64,000 bases of DNA from Limnospira fusiformis SAG 85.79. GTDB taxonomy: Bacteria; Cyanobacteriota; Cyanobacteriia; Cyanobacteriales; Microcoleaceae. Shown piece after piece: positions 10,388 through 20,291 of this stretch (position 1 is its first letter; each line of letters opens with the position of its first letter). A program made the position numbers and the translations under genes. The stretch is taken from contig NZ_CP051185.1 in assembly GCF_012516315.1 (NCBI RefSeq), forward strand, positions 1,663,403 to 1,727,402, read 5' to 3'. The notes beneath the pieces were generated by a model that was not told the origin of the DNA, did not search any database, and saw only the letters and a list, made by a program, of their open reading frames with translations.

Positions 10388-11182
10388 ATGGCTCTCCGGA
10401 TTGTTGACTTGGAGATTACTTGGGAAAAACTTCCCGATGATTTTATTCTACCGGACGATCCTGTGGACAATATTAATCAACCGGCTTTAGCTGTAGCCCT
10501 GACTGATAGTCTAGCTGTGGCTGGTAAACTGAGCCCATTGAGTATCACGCCCACCAATTATGGGATCTGTGCCACCCTCAACGGTAAAATTGTGGTGAAA
10601 GCCCCAGACTGGGCGTTTATTCCAGAAATTCGGGTTGAGCGATCGCAGGTTGAACGCAGCTATACTCCTGAGTTGCAGGGTGCGCGTCCGATTATAGTTA
10701 TGGAATTTCTCTCTGATACTGACGGAGGGGAATATTCGATTAAGCCTACCTATCCCCCAGGAAAATGGTTCTTTTATGAACGGGTGTTAGAGGTCCCTTA
10801 CTATGCTATTTTTGACCCCAAAACTGGTAAGTTAGAACTTTATCGCCTTGATGAACAGGGATTCTATCAAATACAAGAACCACTAGATGATGGACGATAT
10901 GCGATCGCTCCCATGGAACTGTTTTTAGGGGTTTGGGAAGGAACCCGCGAAAACCGTAACGGTTACTGGTTGCGCTGGTGGAATGAAGCCGGAGAGTTGC
11001 TGCTTTGGGGTATTGAATTGGTCGCCCAAGAACGCCAACGGGTGGAAGCTGAAAGCCAACGGGCTGAAGTTGAAAGCCAACGGGTGGAAGCTGAACGACA
11101 ACGGGCTGATGCTGAACGACAACGGGCTGAACGTTTCATGGAACAACTGCGCCAGGCTGGTATTGAGCCTTTAGACAATTAG
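10388..11182 (+). CDS. Uma2-family (DUF820) putative nuclease with coiled-coil tail
   Basis: A 264-residue protein of the large cyanobacterial Uma2/DUF820 family, predicted to have a PD-(D/E)XK nuclease-like fold. The sequence shows PDWAFIPEI, then IVMEFLSDTDGGEYS and the YPPGKWFFYERVLEVPYYAIFDP segment typical of the family. The candidate Asp and Glu are present, but the Lys position is unclear. From about residue 215 the C-terminus becomes repeated AE(R/S)QR-type heptads, a charged coiled coil often seen at the end of these proteins. The biological role of the family is uncertain. It is probably a single-gene unit. Confidence 0.85.
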   Translation: MALRIVDLEITWEKLPDDFILPDDPVDNINQPALAVALTDSLAVAGKLSPLSITPTNYGICATLNGKIVVKAPDWAFIPEIRVERSQVERSYTPELQGARPIIVMEFLSDTDGGEYSIKPTYPPGKWFFYERVLEVPYYAIFDPKTGKLELYRLDEQGFYQIQEPLDDGRYAIAPMELFLGVWEGTRENRNGYWLRWWNEAGELLLWGIELVAQERQRVEAESQRAEVESQRVEAERQRADAERQRAERFMEQLRQAGIEPLDN

Positions 11183-11208
11183 TTTAAAGTAATTTTCAAC
11201 CACTAGGT

Positions 11209-11231
11209 AGGGGCGTAAATATTTCGCCCCT
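11209..11231. terminator. Hairpin between convergent Uma2 and cutA genes
   Basis: AGGGGCG (11209-11215) and CGCCCCT (11225-11231) form a perfect 7-bp stem with a 9-base AT loop. It sits between the stop of the Uma2 gene and the stop of cutA. The T tract is weak, so a bidirectional terminator is only likely. Confidence 0.45.
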
Positions 11232-11232
11232 G

Positions 11233-11556
11233 TCATGTGGGGTCTAGTTGTTGTGAAATCCATTGTAAATAAGAGGGGGAACCTGCGACAATTGGTAAGG
11301 CAATAATTTCCGGCACTTCATAGGAATGAACCTCGGCGACCTTAGCAGCCAAAGCGTCAAACTGATTCAGGTCAGTTTTAATAATTAATTGCCACTCATC
11401 GGATGAGCAGATCTCACCTTTCCAGGTGTAAACTGAATGGATGGGCATTAAACCCACACAGGCGGCTAGTTTTCCCTCGACTAAAGTATGGGCGATCGCC
11501 TCTGCTTCCGTCCGGGAACTTGCCGTTACTAATACTATACCATATTGAGCCACCAT
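11233..11556 (-). CDS. cutA: Divalent cation tolerance protein CutA
   Basis: CutA1 is a small trimeric ferredoxin-like-fold protein linked to copper tolerance in E. coli; its molecular role remains unsettled. The 107-residue protein matches the family in length. Conserved blocks are VLVTASSRTEAEAIA, LVEGKLAACV, the SVYTWKGEI strand, EWQLIIKTD, and VHSYEVPEIIALPI with the conserved HPYEVPE-like motif (HSYEVPE here). The ATG at 11556 fits the N-terminus. It lies just downstream of the pentapeptide-repeat gene on the same strand (20-bp gap) and may be cotranscribed with it. Confidence 0.94.
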   Translation of the reverse strand: MVAQYGIVLVTASSRTEAEAIAHTLVEGKLAACVGLMPIHSVYTWKGEICSSDEWQLIIKTDLNQFDALAAKVAEVHSYEVPEIIALPIVAGSPSYLQWISQQLDPT

Positions 11557-11576
11557 ATCAATTATACCACAAACAT

Positions 11577-12464
11577 CTAAACTTGAGATTGAGAAAGTGT
11601 TAAACAGCAGAAATTTTCTAAATCCAGATATAAGCGAAAAGACAACGGTAAAATTGCCTCACAGAAATTAGCCTCTTTTACCTCGACTCCCAGTAATTTA
11701 GCCTCGCGCAAATCAGCATTTCGGAAATTAGCCCCCGACAATTTAGAACCATTCAGATCAGCATAACTCAAGCAAGCATTTTCTAAATTAGCGCCTCTTA
11801 AATCGGCATTTTCTAACTGGGAACCTAGGAGTTTAGCAGAACTGAGATTAGCCCTAATCAAGTTAGTTCCGGTCAAATTAGAACCACAAAGCCTAGCGTT
11901 ACTCAAGTTAACACCATTCAAATCTAGGCGACTCAAATTAACACCATTCATATAAGCATTTTGCAAGTTAACATCAGTGAGCCTGGTTCCAAATAACTTA
12001 GCGCCACTGAGTCGCACACCATTGAGATTAGTATATCTCAAATCACTGCCAGTCAAATTAGCCCCCCGCAGATTAGCAAATTGCAGGTTAGCACCACATA
12101 AGTTAGAATTGGGGAGACTAGCGCCACGCAAATTAGCACCCGCCAAACTTGCGCCACTGAGTTGGACACCAGGTAATTTAGCTTTGACTAAAAAAGTACC
12201 GTTGAGATTGGCTTTGGTTAACTCAGCCTCCACCAGCTTGGCTTCGTTCATTTTAGCAAAACTCAGGTTGGCACGGTGTAAATTTGCACCATTGAACTTA
12301 ACACGACTTAAAAATGAGCGAGTCAGGTTAGCACCCGTCAGGTTACTTCTCGATAGATTAACACCTATGAGAATGACCCCTGTCAAGTCTACGCCACTGA
12401 GATCGACTCCTGTAAAGTCGGTTTCGCCTTGTTCGTAAAGTCTTAAAAGATGGCTGACGTTCAT
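11577..12464 (-). CDS. Pentapeptide-repeat protein
   Basis: A 295-residue protein built almost entirely of A(N/D)LxG-type pentapeptides, about 45 in tandem between residues 15 and 270. They should fold as a right-handed quadrilateral beta helix. It has no signal peptide, membrane segment or added domain. The N-terminal residues MNVSHLLRLYEQGETDF are typical of cyanobacterial members. Some such proteins mimic DNA and protect gyrase, but nothing here shows that role. It is divergently transcribed from the TamB-like gene, with about 240 bp between them. Confidence 0.92.
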   Translation of the reverse strand: MNVSHLLRLYEQGETDFTGVDLSGVDLTGVILIGVNLSRSNLTGANLTRSFLSRVKFNGANLHRANLSFAKMNEAKLVEAELTKANLNGTFLVKAKLPGVQLSGASLAGANLRGASLPNSNLCGANLQFANLRGANLTGSDLRYTNLNGVRLSGAKLFGTRLTDVNLQNAYMNGVNLSRLDLNGVNLSNARLCGSNLTGTNLIRANLSSAKLLGSQLENADLRGANLENACLSYADLNGSKLSGANFRNADLREAKLLGVEVKEANFCEAILPLSFRLYLDLENFCCLTLSQSQV

Positions 12465-12706
12465 GAAAAAGTAACTCCGGCTACCTCTGATTATTTATCT
12501 AAGCACGGAAATTTCACAAAGTTTTTATATTTTTGTGTTGTTTTAATCTGTCGAAATGTTGCAATTATGGGGGTAGGACGAGAAATTATGGCCGAGAGTG
12601 GGGTTAACGAGGGTCTAACCCCGGAAAATTTATACACTCCAGTTAGGCTGTGATAAGCTACCCTTTCTGGATAAGGACTTCCGTTAAATCACGCAGATTG
12701 AGAAAC
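12465..12706. other. Divergent intergenic region
   Basis: This 242-bp AT-rich stretch separates the pentapeptide-repeat gene from the TamB-like gene and should contain both promoters. A GTG in frame with tamB at 12650 would add 19 residues. No box is clear enough to name. Confidence 0.4.
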
Positions 12707-15700
12707 ATGATCCATACCCCATTACCAGACCCAGAAGACAACCCAAGGTCGGTCAAACGTTGGCGGCGTTGGCTTATTTGGGGAAGTGTTGGCTTAGGTC
12801 TTACTTCTGTGACGATCGCTGGTGGTGTAAGCTGGTTTATACATTACCGTTTAGCCTCTACCATCGCTACAGCCTTAGAGGGGACTCTCGATAGACCTGT
12901 AGAAGTCGGACCTGTTGAACGCTTTGGGATTATTAGTGTTCGTTTTGGACGGTCTGTGATTCCTCCCACAGATACTGATCCCAATACCGCCTCACTTGAA
13001 GCGATCGAAGCCAGCATTTCCATTATATCACTATTAACGCCAACTGTCGGCTTAAATTTACGGGTGATCAATCCCCAAGTTTATCTTGAACAAGACGAAC
13101 TCGGAAATTGGATTAGGACTGAGATAGCGCCGGGGGATGAAAGTCCTGTGGATGTGGAAATTGGCTCTATTACCATTGAGAATGCTAATGTTAAACTCAT
13201 GCCTCAAACTCTGCTGACGGCTGAGGTGAGAGAAGACCCGATCGCCCTCAATGTCGATCGCCTGATTTTAGATATCAGTGACCAGAACGATCGCATCAGA
13301 ACCCACCTCACAGGTGAGTTTCACCGAGGCGGGAACATACAGGTTAGAGCGGATGGTATTTTATCTGCTGGAGATTTCGATACCACTATCACAGCTAATA
13401 GTCTTAATTTACCACAATTAGGATTATTAGTCAATACCCCCGGTATAATTTTAGGCGAGGGAGAAGCGGATGCCCAATTAAGGGTAAAATTGGCGAATTT
13501 TCAGCCGACTGGTATTTGGGGAAATCTGCAACTTAGGGAAGTACAAGCCATTTTAGCAACCCTTTCGGAACCGGTGACGATCACCAATGCTAATTTGGGG
13601 TTTGAGGAGACAGAGGCGACTGTGGAGACCCTAGAAATAGCTTGGGGTGATTTAGGAGTAACGAGCGGAGGGACAATCAGAACTAATGCAGAATTTGACT
13701 TGTTACAAACGGAATTCGATTTACAGGCAAATTTGCTCCCTGTTACTTTGGCGACGTTATTAGAAACGGCGGATCGAGAATTAGGGGAAACTCTGGTTTT
13801 ACCAGTTCAGGTCGCGGGGGAAGTTACGGCTGATATTAACTTGACGGGAAACCTACAACAGCCTCAGCTAGAAATAGCGATCGCCACCACAGAAGCAACC
13901 CAAATAGATCGGGTAATTTTTAGCGAAATTTCCACGGAAATAGCCATCACACCAGAACTAGATCAGCAGTTTAATTTAGTAGCCGACCCAAGTATCAGCA
14001 TTAACAATTTAAGGATTAAACCCATAAGCGGGGGAGAAATTAGCGGCGCTGGTAGTATGCAATTAACGGGACTGACGGAGTTACTTCGCGCCGCCACATT
14101 GACGACAGAATCACCAGAGGAATTTGTTTTACAGCCAACGGTAGAATTTACCCTAGATATTGACAGTCTATATTTAGATGCGATCGCCAGTCTATATGAA
14201 CTTCCGAATAATACTAGATTAGGGGATATGTTCGCGACGGCTAAAGTTTCAGGTTCCCTAGATAACCTCCAAGGGGATATTAACTTTAATCTCCCAAATG
14301 GAACCTTGCCGATTTTGGGTTCTAGTCAAATCACCAAAAATCAGTTAACCGCGAATATAGCGATAGCCGAGGGTATAGTAAATGCGAATGTGCAACTGGC
14401 GGATAATAATAATTGGATAGCCACCCTGAACGCCAATGAATTAGGCTTAGATCCCCTAGTCAAATTAGGATTACCCCTCGCCAATTTACCCCCAGAGGTG
14501 CAGTTAATTATCGGACAAATTGACCTGAGACAAGATAAATTAAACCTAGACACGACCATCACAGGTCAACTAGATAAACTGAACCTAAACGACATCATCG
14601 CCAATGGCAATTTTAACCTAACGATCGCTAATGGAGAAATCAACAGTGATTTCAAATTAATAGGTGGAAAATTGGGGGCAGATTTTCTGGCAAATCGCCT
14701 AAATTTACAGCAAATAATAGGTATCGGACTACCCCTAATAAATTTACCGCCAGAAACTCTTATCCAACTGCAAACTCTAGATTTCAGCAATGGAACCGTG
14801 CAAAGTAGAGGAGTTGTGTCGGCGGACTTAAATAATTTTGACCCCAATAACATCACGGCTAATGCTATCGGCGACATCAATTTAGGCAATATGGGAGGGG
14901 TGATATCTTTCCGAGAAACTCGCCTAGCGAATGGGGTATTTAACTTGGAGTTGGAGGCGAATAGTATCCATGTTAATCCCTGGTTAAATGTAGCCAGCAA
15001 TTTGGGTAATTTACCACCAGAAACTAGGGAAAAATTGAGGCGATCGCCAGAGTTAAGAAACAGTCGCCTAAATGGAGTCATGATAGCCGGAGGAAATCTG
15101 AATAATCTTAATCAGATTAAAGGTAGTGTGAATGGATTAGTTAACCTTCCCCAATTAGGGGGAGAAATCACCGCCAGAGGCGAAATTGAGGCGGGAGACT
15201 TTGAGGGAACTATCATCAGTAATAATCTGCCTTTAAATCCCCTAATCAACTTAGGGCTACCTTTAGCGAATTTACCCGCGAATGTAGTAGCAGAAATTCG
15301 GAACTTAGACCTAGACAACCCACAACTACAAGGGGAAACCCGGTTTAGTGGAAACCTAGCCAGCATGACTCCAGAAGCGCTAACCATTAGTTTAGACGGA
15401 CAGTTAAACTTAGGGAGAGATGGCATAATTAAAGCCACAGGTAGGACTCAAGCTGGTGACTGGAATGCTAATATAATAGGCGATCGCATTGCCTTAAATC
15501 GCTTTTCACCATTAGTCGAAAATCTCACCGGAATCGAAACCGCCCTCAGACCGACGGGATTACTTAACCAAGCCCAAAATATGCCCTTATTGCGAGGGTT
15601 GTTAGATACCGAATTAAATGCTAGAGGTTCAGTCACCGAATTCAACCCCGCCACCCTGGAAGCCACCAGCCAACTAAGACTAACAGAATTACCAATAATT

Positions 15701-18700
15701 CGTCAACCCTTGGAAGCCATAGCGAGACTGAAAAACGGACAAGTAAACATTGACCAAGCCGAAACTCCCCAATTTGGTGCTAACGGTTTATTAGCGCTAG
15801 AATTTAGTGGAAGTGGGGTTCCCAGTTTAGCCAATGTCGATCTAAATTTACGGGTATCTAACTTTGATTTAAACTCGCCTTTAGTAGAACCCCTATTAGC
15901 CAACCTTCCCTCAGAAATACTACGGGGAGAAGTGCCACCTGTGGCGGGTAATGTGAGTTTTGCTGGTCAGTTAAAAGGTGCTATTTCCGCATTAAATTTA
16001 CAGGGTGATGTCAGGTTAGAAAATTTTGCCCTGCGGTCTCTCATATTTGACCCAGTAATGACCGGAACTTTAACAGCAGGACTAGGTGGCGGCGGTGTCA
16101 CCTTAGCCTTATCAGGTCAACAGGACAAAATCGAGTTAGTATTAGACGATCGCTTTTTACCGACTGCATTTTTAGTACAGCGAGGAAATGCGATCGCCAA
16201 AGGAACCACCCCCAGCCTAAACCAGCTACAAATAACCCTAGAATATTTCCCCATAGACCAATTAGGAATATACCCCATAGTAGCCGAAGGTTATGGTAAT
16301 TTAGGAGGCGACTTAGCCGTAATATTAAACATTACTAATCTCGCCAGTTTAGACATCAATCAAATAGGCGCAACTGGTGAAATTAGCGTCCAAAACCCCA
16401 GTTTAGGTCATATAGAAGCCGATAGCTTCACCATTACTCAACTCAACCTTAGCCGTGGTCAATTTAGCTTTAATGACGGGGAACTTCGCCTAGGAGAAAC
16501 CCAAGTTTTCATAGCAGGACAAGCCAACCTAGGCGCTATTATAGCCCAGGTTCCCGACTCCCCGGAAGAACCCCAATTTCAAGCTGATATCAGGGTTCCC
16601 CAAGGTAGACTACAAGATATATTTACCGCCTTAGAATGGTTCCAGTTAAGTGATATCGCCAACGGTCTCCAGCAACCCCAACGCGGCACTGCAGCCGACC
16701 TAGAAACCGTGGCCGTAGGATTATCTGAGACAGCGACCCTCCACCAACAGCTACAACGTTGGGCAGAAATTAACGCCCTATTGGAACAATGGGAAATCAA
16801 ACAGAAGGAGAATGCTTCGCCATTTCCGCCCCTAGAGCAAGTCAATGCCAAATTTGATGCCGAAATCAAAATAAGCGGTTCCCCAGCCAATTTAACCGCC
16901 ACTGCGGACATAAATGGTGCTGACTGGACATGGGGCGAGTACCGAATTGATGAGTTAGGATTAGAGGCAAGTTTCGAGGATAATATAGTCCGGGTGTTAC
17001 CGTTGAGAGTGCGTTACGGTGAGACATTGGTGGGGTTTCAGGGACAACTAGATTTAGATGAGCAAATACCTTCGGGTCAGTTGCGGGTTAAGAATTTCCG
17101 CTTAGAAACCATAGAAGAATTTTATGACATCCCCAATATTGCTTTGAGTGGACAATTAAACCTGCGCGCTTTGTTAGCGGGGAGTTTAGATAATCCCCAA
17201 GCCTCCGGGGAATTTACGGTACTTGAAGGCTTATTTAATGATGAACCCCTGAAAGAGGCGCGGGGTAGTTTTAACTATAATAACGCCCGGTTTAACCTAG
17301 GTGGAACGGTGTTAGTGACGGAACAAGATCCTATAGAATATCGTGCATCAGTACCCTTTAGATTACCCTTTGCTAAGGTGAGACCAGAAAGTAATCTGGT
17401 CAGCGCTGAGGTGCAAATGCTGAATGAGGGATTCAAGATTATTAATTTACTCAATCCAGAAGTGAGTTGGGTTGAGGGACAGGGTCTTGTACAAATGCGG
17501 GCGCGAGGAGTCCTAGAACAGGCTGATGATGGCTCAATTAAGAATATTCTCATAGAACCTGATGGGGTGTTGAAGCTGGAAGATGTGGTGTTGAGGCTGG
17601 CTAGTAATAACAGTTCGATTACGGGTTTATCGGGAACAGCAACTTTCCTGAGAAATCGCCTGCGGGTTAAGGGTATGGAAGGGGAATTATTGGGAGACGC
17701 TGGGACGGGAAAGGTTGTTATCGATGGGGTATTGCCAATTTTTGAACCAATGAGACCGGAAGATCCAGATATTGACTCGCCCCTGAAAATGGTTCTGGAA
17801 AATTTAAAGTTAAATTTAGCCCTATTGTATCAGGGAAAAGCGGCGGGAGAAATTGTGATTGGTGGGACGGCTTTGCAACCGGGAATTGGTGGTCAGGTGG
17901 TGTTGTTTGATGGGGCTGTAACTTTACCGGAAGCAGACCAACCCCCGGCTACGGATAACGGAGATAGTCCAGAACTGCTAAATACTGGACCGGTAGAGGT
18001 GAGCTTGAATAATTTTATGTTGACTTTGGGAGAGCATATTCAAGTGCGATCGGCTTCTATTACGCCTATTTTTGATGCCCCTGTGCTGAATTTTAACGCC
18101 AATGGCACAATTATAGTTAATGGAGATTTAGATAGTTTGGAGAGTCTTCGCCCCCAGGGAACTATTGAATTGACGGGAGGCGCGGTGAATTTGTACACGA
18201 GTCGATTTCAGTTAGACCGGGGTTATCCTCAACGCGCTACTTTTGTTCCTGAGCATGGACTTAACCCGATTTTAGATGTGCGACTGGTGACTAGGGTATC
18301 GGAAACGACTCCGGCTGTGGCTTCAACTTCTGCTTTTGAAACGGAACTTATGGAAGTACCTAGGGCTGCTCAATTTGGTACGGTACGCACTATTAGGGTA
18401 ACTGCTTTGGCTCAGGGTCTGGCTTCTGAGATTAACGATATTCTGGAGTTACGCAGTTCACCACCGCGATCGGAAATTCAACTGTTAGCTTTGTTAGGAG
18501 GTAGTGCGATCGAGGGAGTAACGGGGGATACGACTTTAGTGTTGGCAAATATTGCTAGTGCGGGACTGTTTAATGAGATTCAACAGAGTGTTCTTGATGC
18601 TACTGGGTTGACTGAATTTCGCATTTATCCGGCGCGGGTGTCTCAGTCCCAGGAACGTTCGGGTTCGACGGCTTTGGGTTTGGGGCTAGAGGTGGGTTTG

Positions 18701-18865
18701 GATGTTGCTAATGATGTGTCGGTTTCGGTGAGTCGGGTTCTGGCGGCGAACCAGCCTACTCAATTGAATCTCAACTATCGGGTTAATGACCGCTTGCTTT
18801 TGCGGGGGGCTACGAATTTTGGCAATGAAAGTGAGGTGAGGTTTGAGTATGAAACACGATTTTAG
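12707..18865 (+). CDS. TamB-like translocation/assembly module protein (DUF490)
   Basis: A very large (2,053-residue) protein of the AsmA/TamB superfamily. TamB proteins span the periplasm as a beta-taco groove and are thought to move phospholipids to, or help assembly at, the outer membrane. The N-terminus has a basic patch (VKRWRRWLIW) and one membrane anchor (about residues 23-42). The middle is a long series of beta-rich repeats with recurring GxINLG, LPLxNLPPE and NxLxL elements. The C-terminal 350 residues match the conserved TamB domain: LTGGAVNLYTSRFQLD, ILELRSSPPRSEIQLLALLGG, SVSVSRVL. The final residue is Phe, as in outer-membrane-directed proteins. The ATG at 12707 places the anchor correctly. 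Confidence 0.9.
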   Translation: MIHTPLPDPEDNPRSVKRWRRWLIWGSVGLGLTSVTIAGGVSWFIHYRLASTIATALEGTLDRPVEVGPVERFGIISVRFGRSVIPPTDTDPNTASLEAIEASISIISLLTPTVGLNLRVINPQVYLEQDELGNWIRTEIAPGDESPVDVEIGSITIENANVKLMPQTLLTAEVREDPIALNVDRLILDISDQNDRIRTHLTGEFHRGGNIQVRADGILSAGDFDTTITANSLNLPQLGLLVNTPGIILGEGEADAQLRVKLANFQPTGIWGNLQLREVQAILATLSEPVTITNANLGFEETEATVETLEIAWGDLGVTSGGTIRTNAEFDLLQTEFDLQANLLPVTLATLLETADRELGETLVLPVQVAGEVTADINLTGNLQQPQLEIAIATTEATQIDRVIFSEISTEIAITPELDQQFNLVADPSISINNLRIKPISGGEISGAGSMQLTGLTELLRAATLTTESPEEFVLQPTVEFTLDIDSLYLDAIASLYELPNNTRLGDMFATAKVSGSLDNLQGDINFNLPNGTLPILGSSQITKNQLTANIAIAEGIVNANVQLADNNNWIATLNANELGLDPLVKLGLPLANLPPEVQLIIGQIDLRQDKLNLDTTITGQLDKLNLNDIIANGNFNLTIANGEINSDFKLIGGKLGADFLANRLNLQQIIGIGLPLINLPPETLIQLQTLDFSNGTVQSRGVVSADLNNFDPNNITANAIGDINLGNMGGVISFRETRLANGVFNLELEANSIHVNPWLNVASNLGNLPPETREKLRRSPELRNSRLNGVMIAGGNLNNLNQIKGSVNGLVNLPQLGGEITARGEIEAGDFEGTIISNNLPLNPLINLGLPLANLPANVVAEIRNLDLDNPQLQGETRFSGNLASMTPEALTISLDGQLNLGRDGIIKATGRTQAGDWNANIIGDRIALNRFSPLVENLTGIETALRPTGLLNQAQNMPLLRGLLDTELNARGSVTEFNPATLEATSQLRLTELPIIRQPLEAIARLKNGQVNIDQAETPQFGANGLLALEFSGSGVPSLANVDLNLRVSNFDLNSPLVEPLLANLPSEILRGEVPPVAGNVSFAGQLKGAISALNLQGDVRLENFALRSLIFDPVMTGTLTAGLGGGGVTLALSGQQDKIELVLDDRFLPTAFLVQRGNAIAKGTTPSLNQLQITLEYFPIDQLGIYPIVAEGYGNLGGDLAVILNITNLASLDINQIGATGEISVQNPSLGHIEADSFTITQLNLSRGQFSFNDGELRLGETQVFIAGQANLGAIIAQVPDSPEEPQFQADIRVPQGRLQDIFTALEWFQLSDIANGLQQPQRGTAADLETVAVGLSETATLHQQLQRWAEINALLEQWEIKQKENASPFPPLEQVNAKFDAEIKISGSPANLTATADINGADWTWGEYRIDELGLEASFEDNIVRVLPLRVRYGETLVGFQGQLDLDEQIPSGQLRVKNFRLETIEEFYDIPNIALSGQLNLRALLAGSLDNPQASGEFTVLEGLFNDEPLKEARGSFNYNNARFNLGGTVLVTEQDPIEYRASVPFRLPFAKVRPESNLVSAEVQMLNEGFKIINLLNPEVSWVEGQGLVQMRARGVLEQADDGSIKNILIEPDGVLKLEDVVLRLASNNSSITGLSGTATFLRNRLRVKGMEGELLGDAGTGKVVIDGVLPIFEPMRPEDPDIDSPLKMVLENLKLNLALLYQGKAAGEIVIGGTALQPGIGGQVVLFDGAVTLPEADQPPATDNGDSPELLNTGPVEVSLNNFMLTLGEHIQVRSASITPIFDAPVLNFNANGTIIVNGDLDSLESLRPQGTIELTGGAVNLYTSRFQLDRGYPQRATFVPEHGLNPILDVRLVTRVSETTPAVASTSAFETELMEVPRAAQFGTVRTIRVTALAQGLASEINDILELRSSPPRSEIQLLALLGGSAIEGVTGDTTLVLANIASAGLFNEIQQSVLDATGLTEFRIYPARVSQSQERSGSTALGLGLEVGLDVANDVSVSVSRVLAANQPTQLNLNYRVNDRLLLRGATNFGNESEVRFEYETRF

Positions 18866-18947
18866 TCGGGGTTTGAACAGGGCTGAATTTGGCTAATGGC
18901 AATAATTCATCAACAGCAACACGACAGTTTTTCAGGAGGAGTCAACT

Positions 18948-19436
18948 ATGTATAACATGAATCAATCCCTGCAAGTGGCTAAACAAGCCACCAGAGATAT
19001 CGAAGGCTGGTTATCTGGTCTGCCGGAAACTGTGGCTATTGAAAATGTGGAAGATAACCCGCAATATCAAAGGGTTGATGTTGATTTGATTTGGATAACT
19101 CAAACCGGATCCTATCAAGTGGAAATTAAGGGCGATCGCTACCACAAAACTGGTAATTTCTTTTTGGAAACTCACAGTAATAAGGAACGCAATACACCCG
19201 GCTGTTTTCTCTACACAGAGGCAGATTGGGTGTTTTACTACTTCGTGACTCCCCGTCTGCTTTACCAATTGCCTATGCCAGCCACCCGCCACTGGTTTCT
19301 TGAGAATATTAACCGTTTCCGCGAAAGGTCAACTACCACCAATGTGGGTAATAGCTATTATACCACGGTGGGGCGATTGGTTCCGATTAATGTGGTAATT
19401 GCTGAAGTTGCTAACATTGCCAGACATCAACTATAA
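18948..19436 (+). CDS. Uncharacterised PD-(D/E)XK nuclease-like protein
   Basis: A 162-residue protein with an AGGAGG ribosome-binding site at 18934-18939, which fixes the start. Residues 44-61 show DVDLIW followed by VEIKGD, a D-x12-ExK spacing typical of PD-(D/E)XK nucleases. Downstream GNFFLETHSN and a cysteine/ADWVFYYF strand fit small nucleases of this fold seen in phages and accessory islands. No known family name can be given. It marks the end of the housekeeping segment. A broken duplicate of its catalytic motif lies about 3.3 kb downstream at 22,408. The nuclease assignment is motif-based inference. Confidence 0.6.
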   Translation: MYNMNQSLQVAKQATRDIEGWLSGLPETVAIENVEDNPQYQRVDVDLIWITQTGSYQVEIKGDRYHKTGNFFLETHSNKERNTPGCFLYTEADWVFYYFVTPRLLYQLPMPATRHWFLENINRFRERSTTTNVGNSYYTTVGRLVPINVVIAEVANIARHQL

Positions 19437-19543
19437 TCAGCATTAATTTAATTATTTAAATAATCGTTGATAATCCACATAAAATCGATTTTTATAGGTT
19501 TACAGTAGTATTAATCCGGTAAATCTCTATAATTCGCTATAGC

Positions 19544-19797
19544 CTCCCCCTGAGCATATTTAAATTCTGGTGGGGAAACTGACGCAGCATGATAATTATG
19601 GAAGGGGGTACTTCCAGCGATGGTTATACTGAAAGGGTTGAGTATTTCTGAACATCTCCAATCGGACAAGCCCCCCCAAGTGGCGGCGATCGCCCCTGTA
19701 AATGGCTTCTACACTGACATTAGAGGCAATTGCTCAATTAAATTTTTCTAAATTTGCGTAAATTTAGTGGTTGTCGCTGATAGGTAGATAGCACCCT
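19544..19797. repeat. Dispersed repeat, copy A (internally deleted)
   Basis: It matches copy B from CTCCCCCTGAG through TAGGTAGATAG with few changes. It includes a short hairpin (GGAAG/CTTCC around GGGGTA) and a HIP1 site in a GC-rich stem. Past 19790 it jumps to GCACCCT, which in copy B lies about 200 bp further on after the same TAG triplet. The right half therefore appears to have been lost by deletion. This is the only copy that does not stand directly before a long operon. Confidence 0.8.
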
Positions 19798-19810
19798 AAA
19801 TCGAGGTGGA

Positions 19811-19848
19811 ACTGTCAGCGGTTTGATTTCGATAGGGAGTGCGATCGC
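19811..19848. repeat. 38-bp direct repeat, first copy (second at 20547-20584)
   Basis: ACTGTCAG...GGTTTGATTTCGATAGGGAG...GCGATCGC occurs here and at 20547-20584 with one mismatch. The two copies bracket the small membrane-protein gene at 19941-20291. Confidence 0.8.
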
Positions 19849-19940
19849 ACTTTTTGGAGGCGGTTTCGGTTGCTTACACCGGGAGGTAAGGCGATCGATG
19901 TATTCCACCAACTCGACCCAACTCATACCCAGCCAACAAC

Positions 19941-20291
19941 ATGAGCAGTAAAAAAACATTCGTCATAGTTGCCATTTCCTCAATAGCCGGAGGAATTATT
20001 GGCACATTTTTCGCTTCCCCGGTTTCCTACACGCTGTATGAACCCTCTCGAGGTCGAGGCTTTTATCGAAATTGTCAGCCATTTGGCGACCTAATTTGTA
20101 ATGAAATGAGAAATCGAGAAATGTATTCGGGTCAAAGCTTCCGCACCCGTTCAGTTTTGGACTCGAGAGCCACATTAGAGCGACAATTAATGTACGGAGG
20201 AATAGGCGTTTTTGCGGGATTAACTTCTGGTTCTGTACTCGCGGGTGTCCTGTCCCAAATAATGAAAGATAAAACTGAAACCAAATCCTAA
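19941..20291 (+). CDS. Small putative membrane protein
   Basis: A 116-residue protein with no family I recognise. It has an N-terminal hydrophobic segment (residues about 7-28, VIVAISSIAGGIIGTFFA), a polar central part with two cysteines (NCQPF and ICNEM), and a second hydrophobic stretch (about 85-105). Two transmembrane helices with a short soluble loop of about 55 residues are predicted. There is no strong ribosome-binding site upstream of the ATG. It is flanked by copies of a 38-bp repeat. It could be a real orphan gene; confidence is moderate because codon use and start are unremarkable. Confidence 0.5.
   Translation: MSSKKTFVIVAISSIAGGIIGTFFASPVSYTLYEPSRGRGFYRNCQPFGDLICNEMRNREMYSGQSFRTRSVLDSRATLERQLMYGGIGVFAGLTSGSVLAGVLSQIMKDKTETKS

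Noticed and set aside
11977..12438. Plus-strand frame rich in LAPLRL repeats
   Set aside because: It is the antisense shadow of the pentapeptide-repeat gene.
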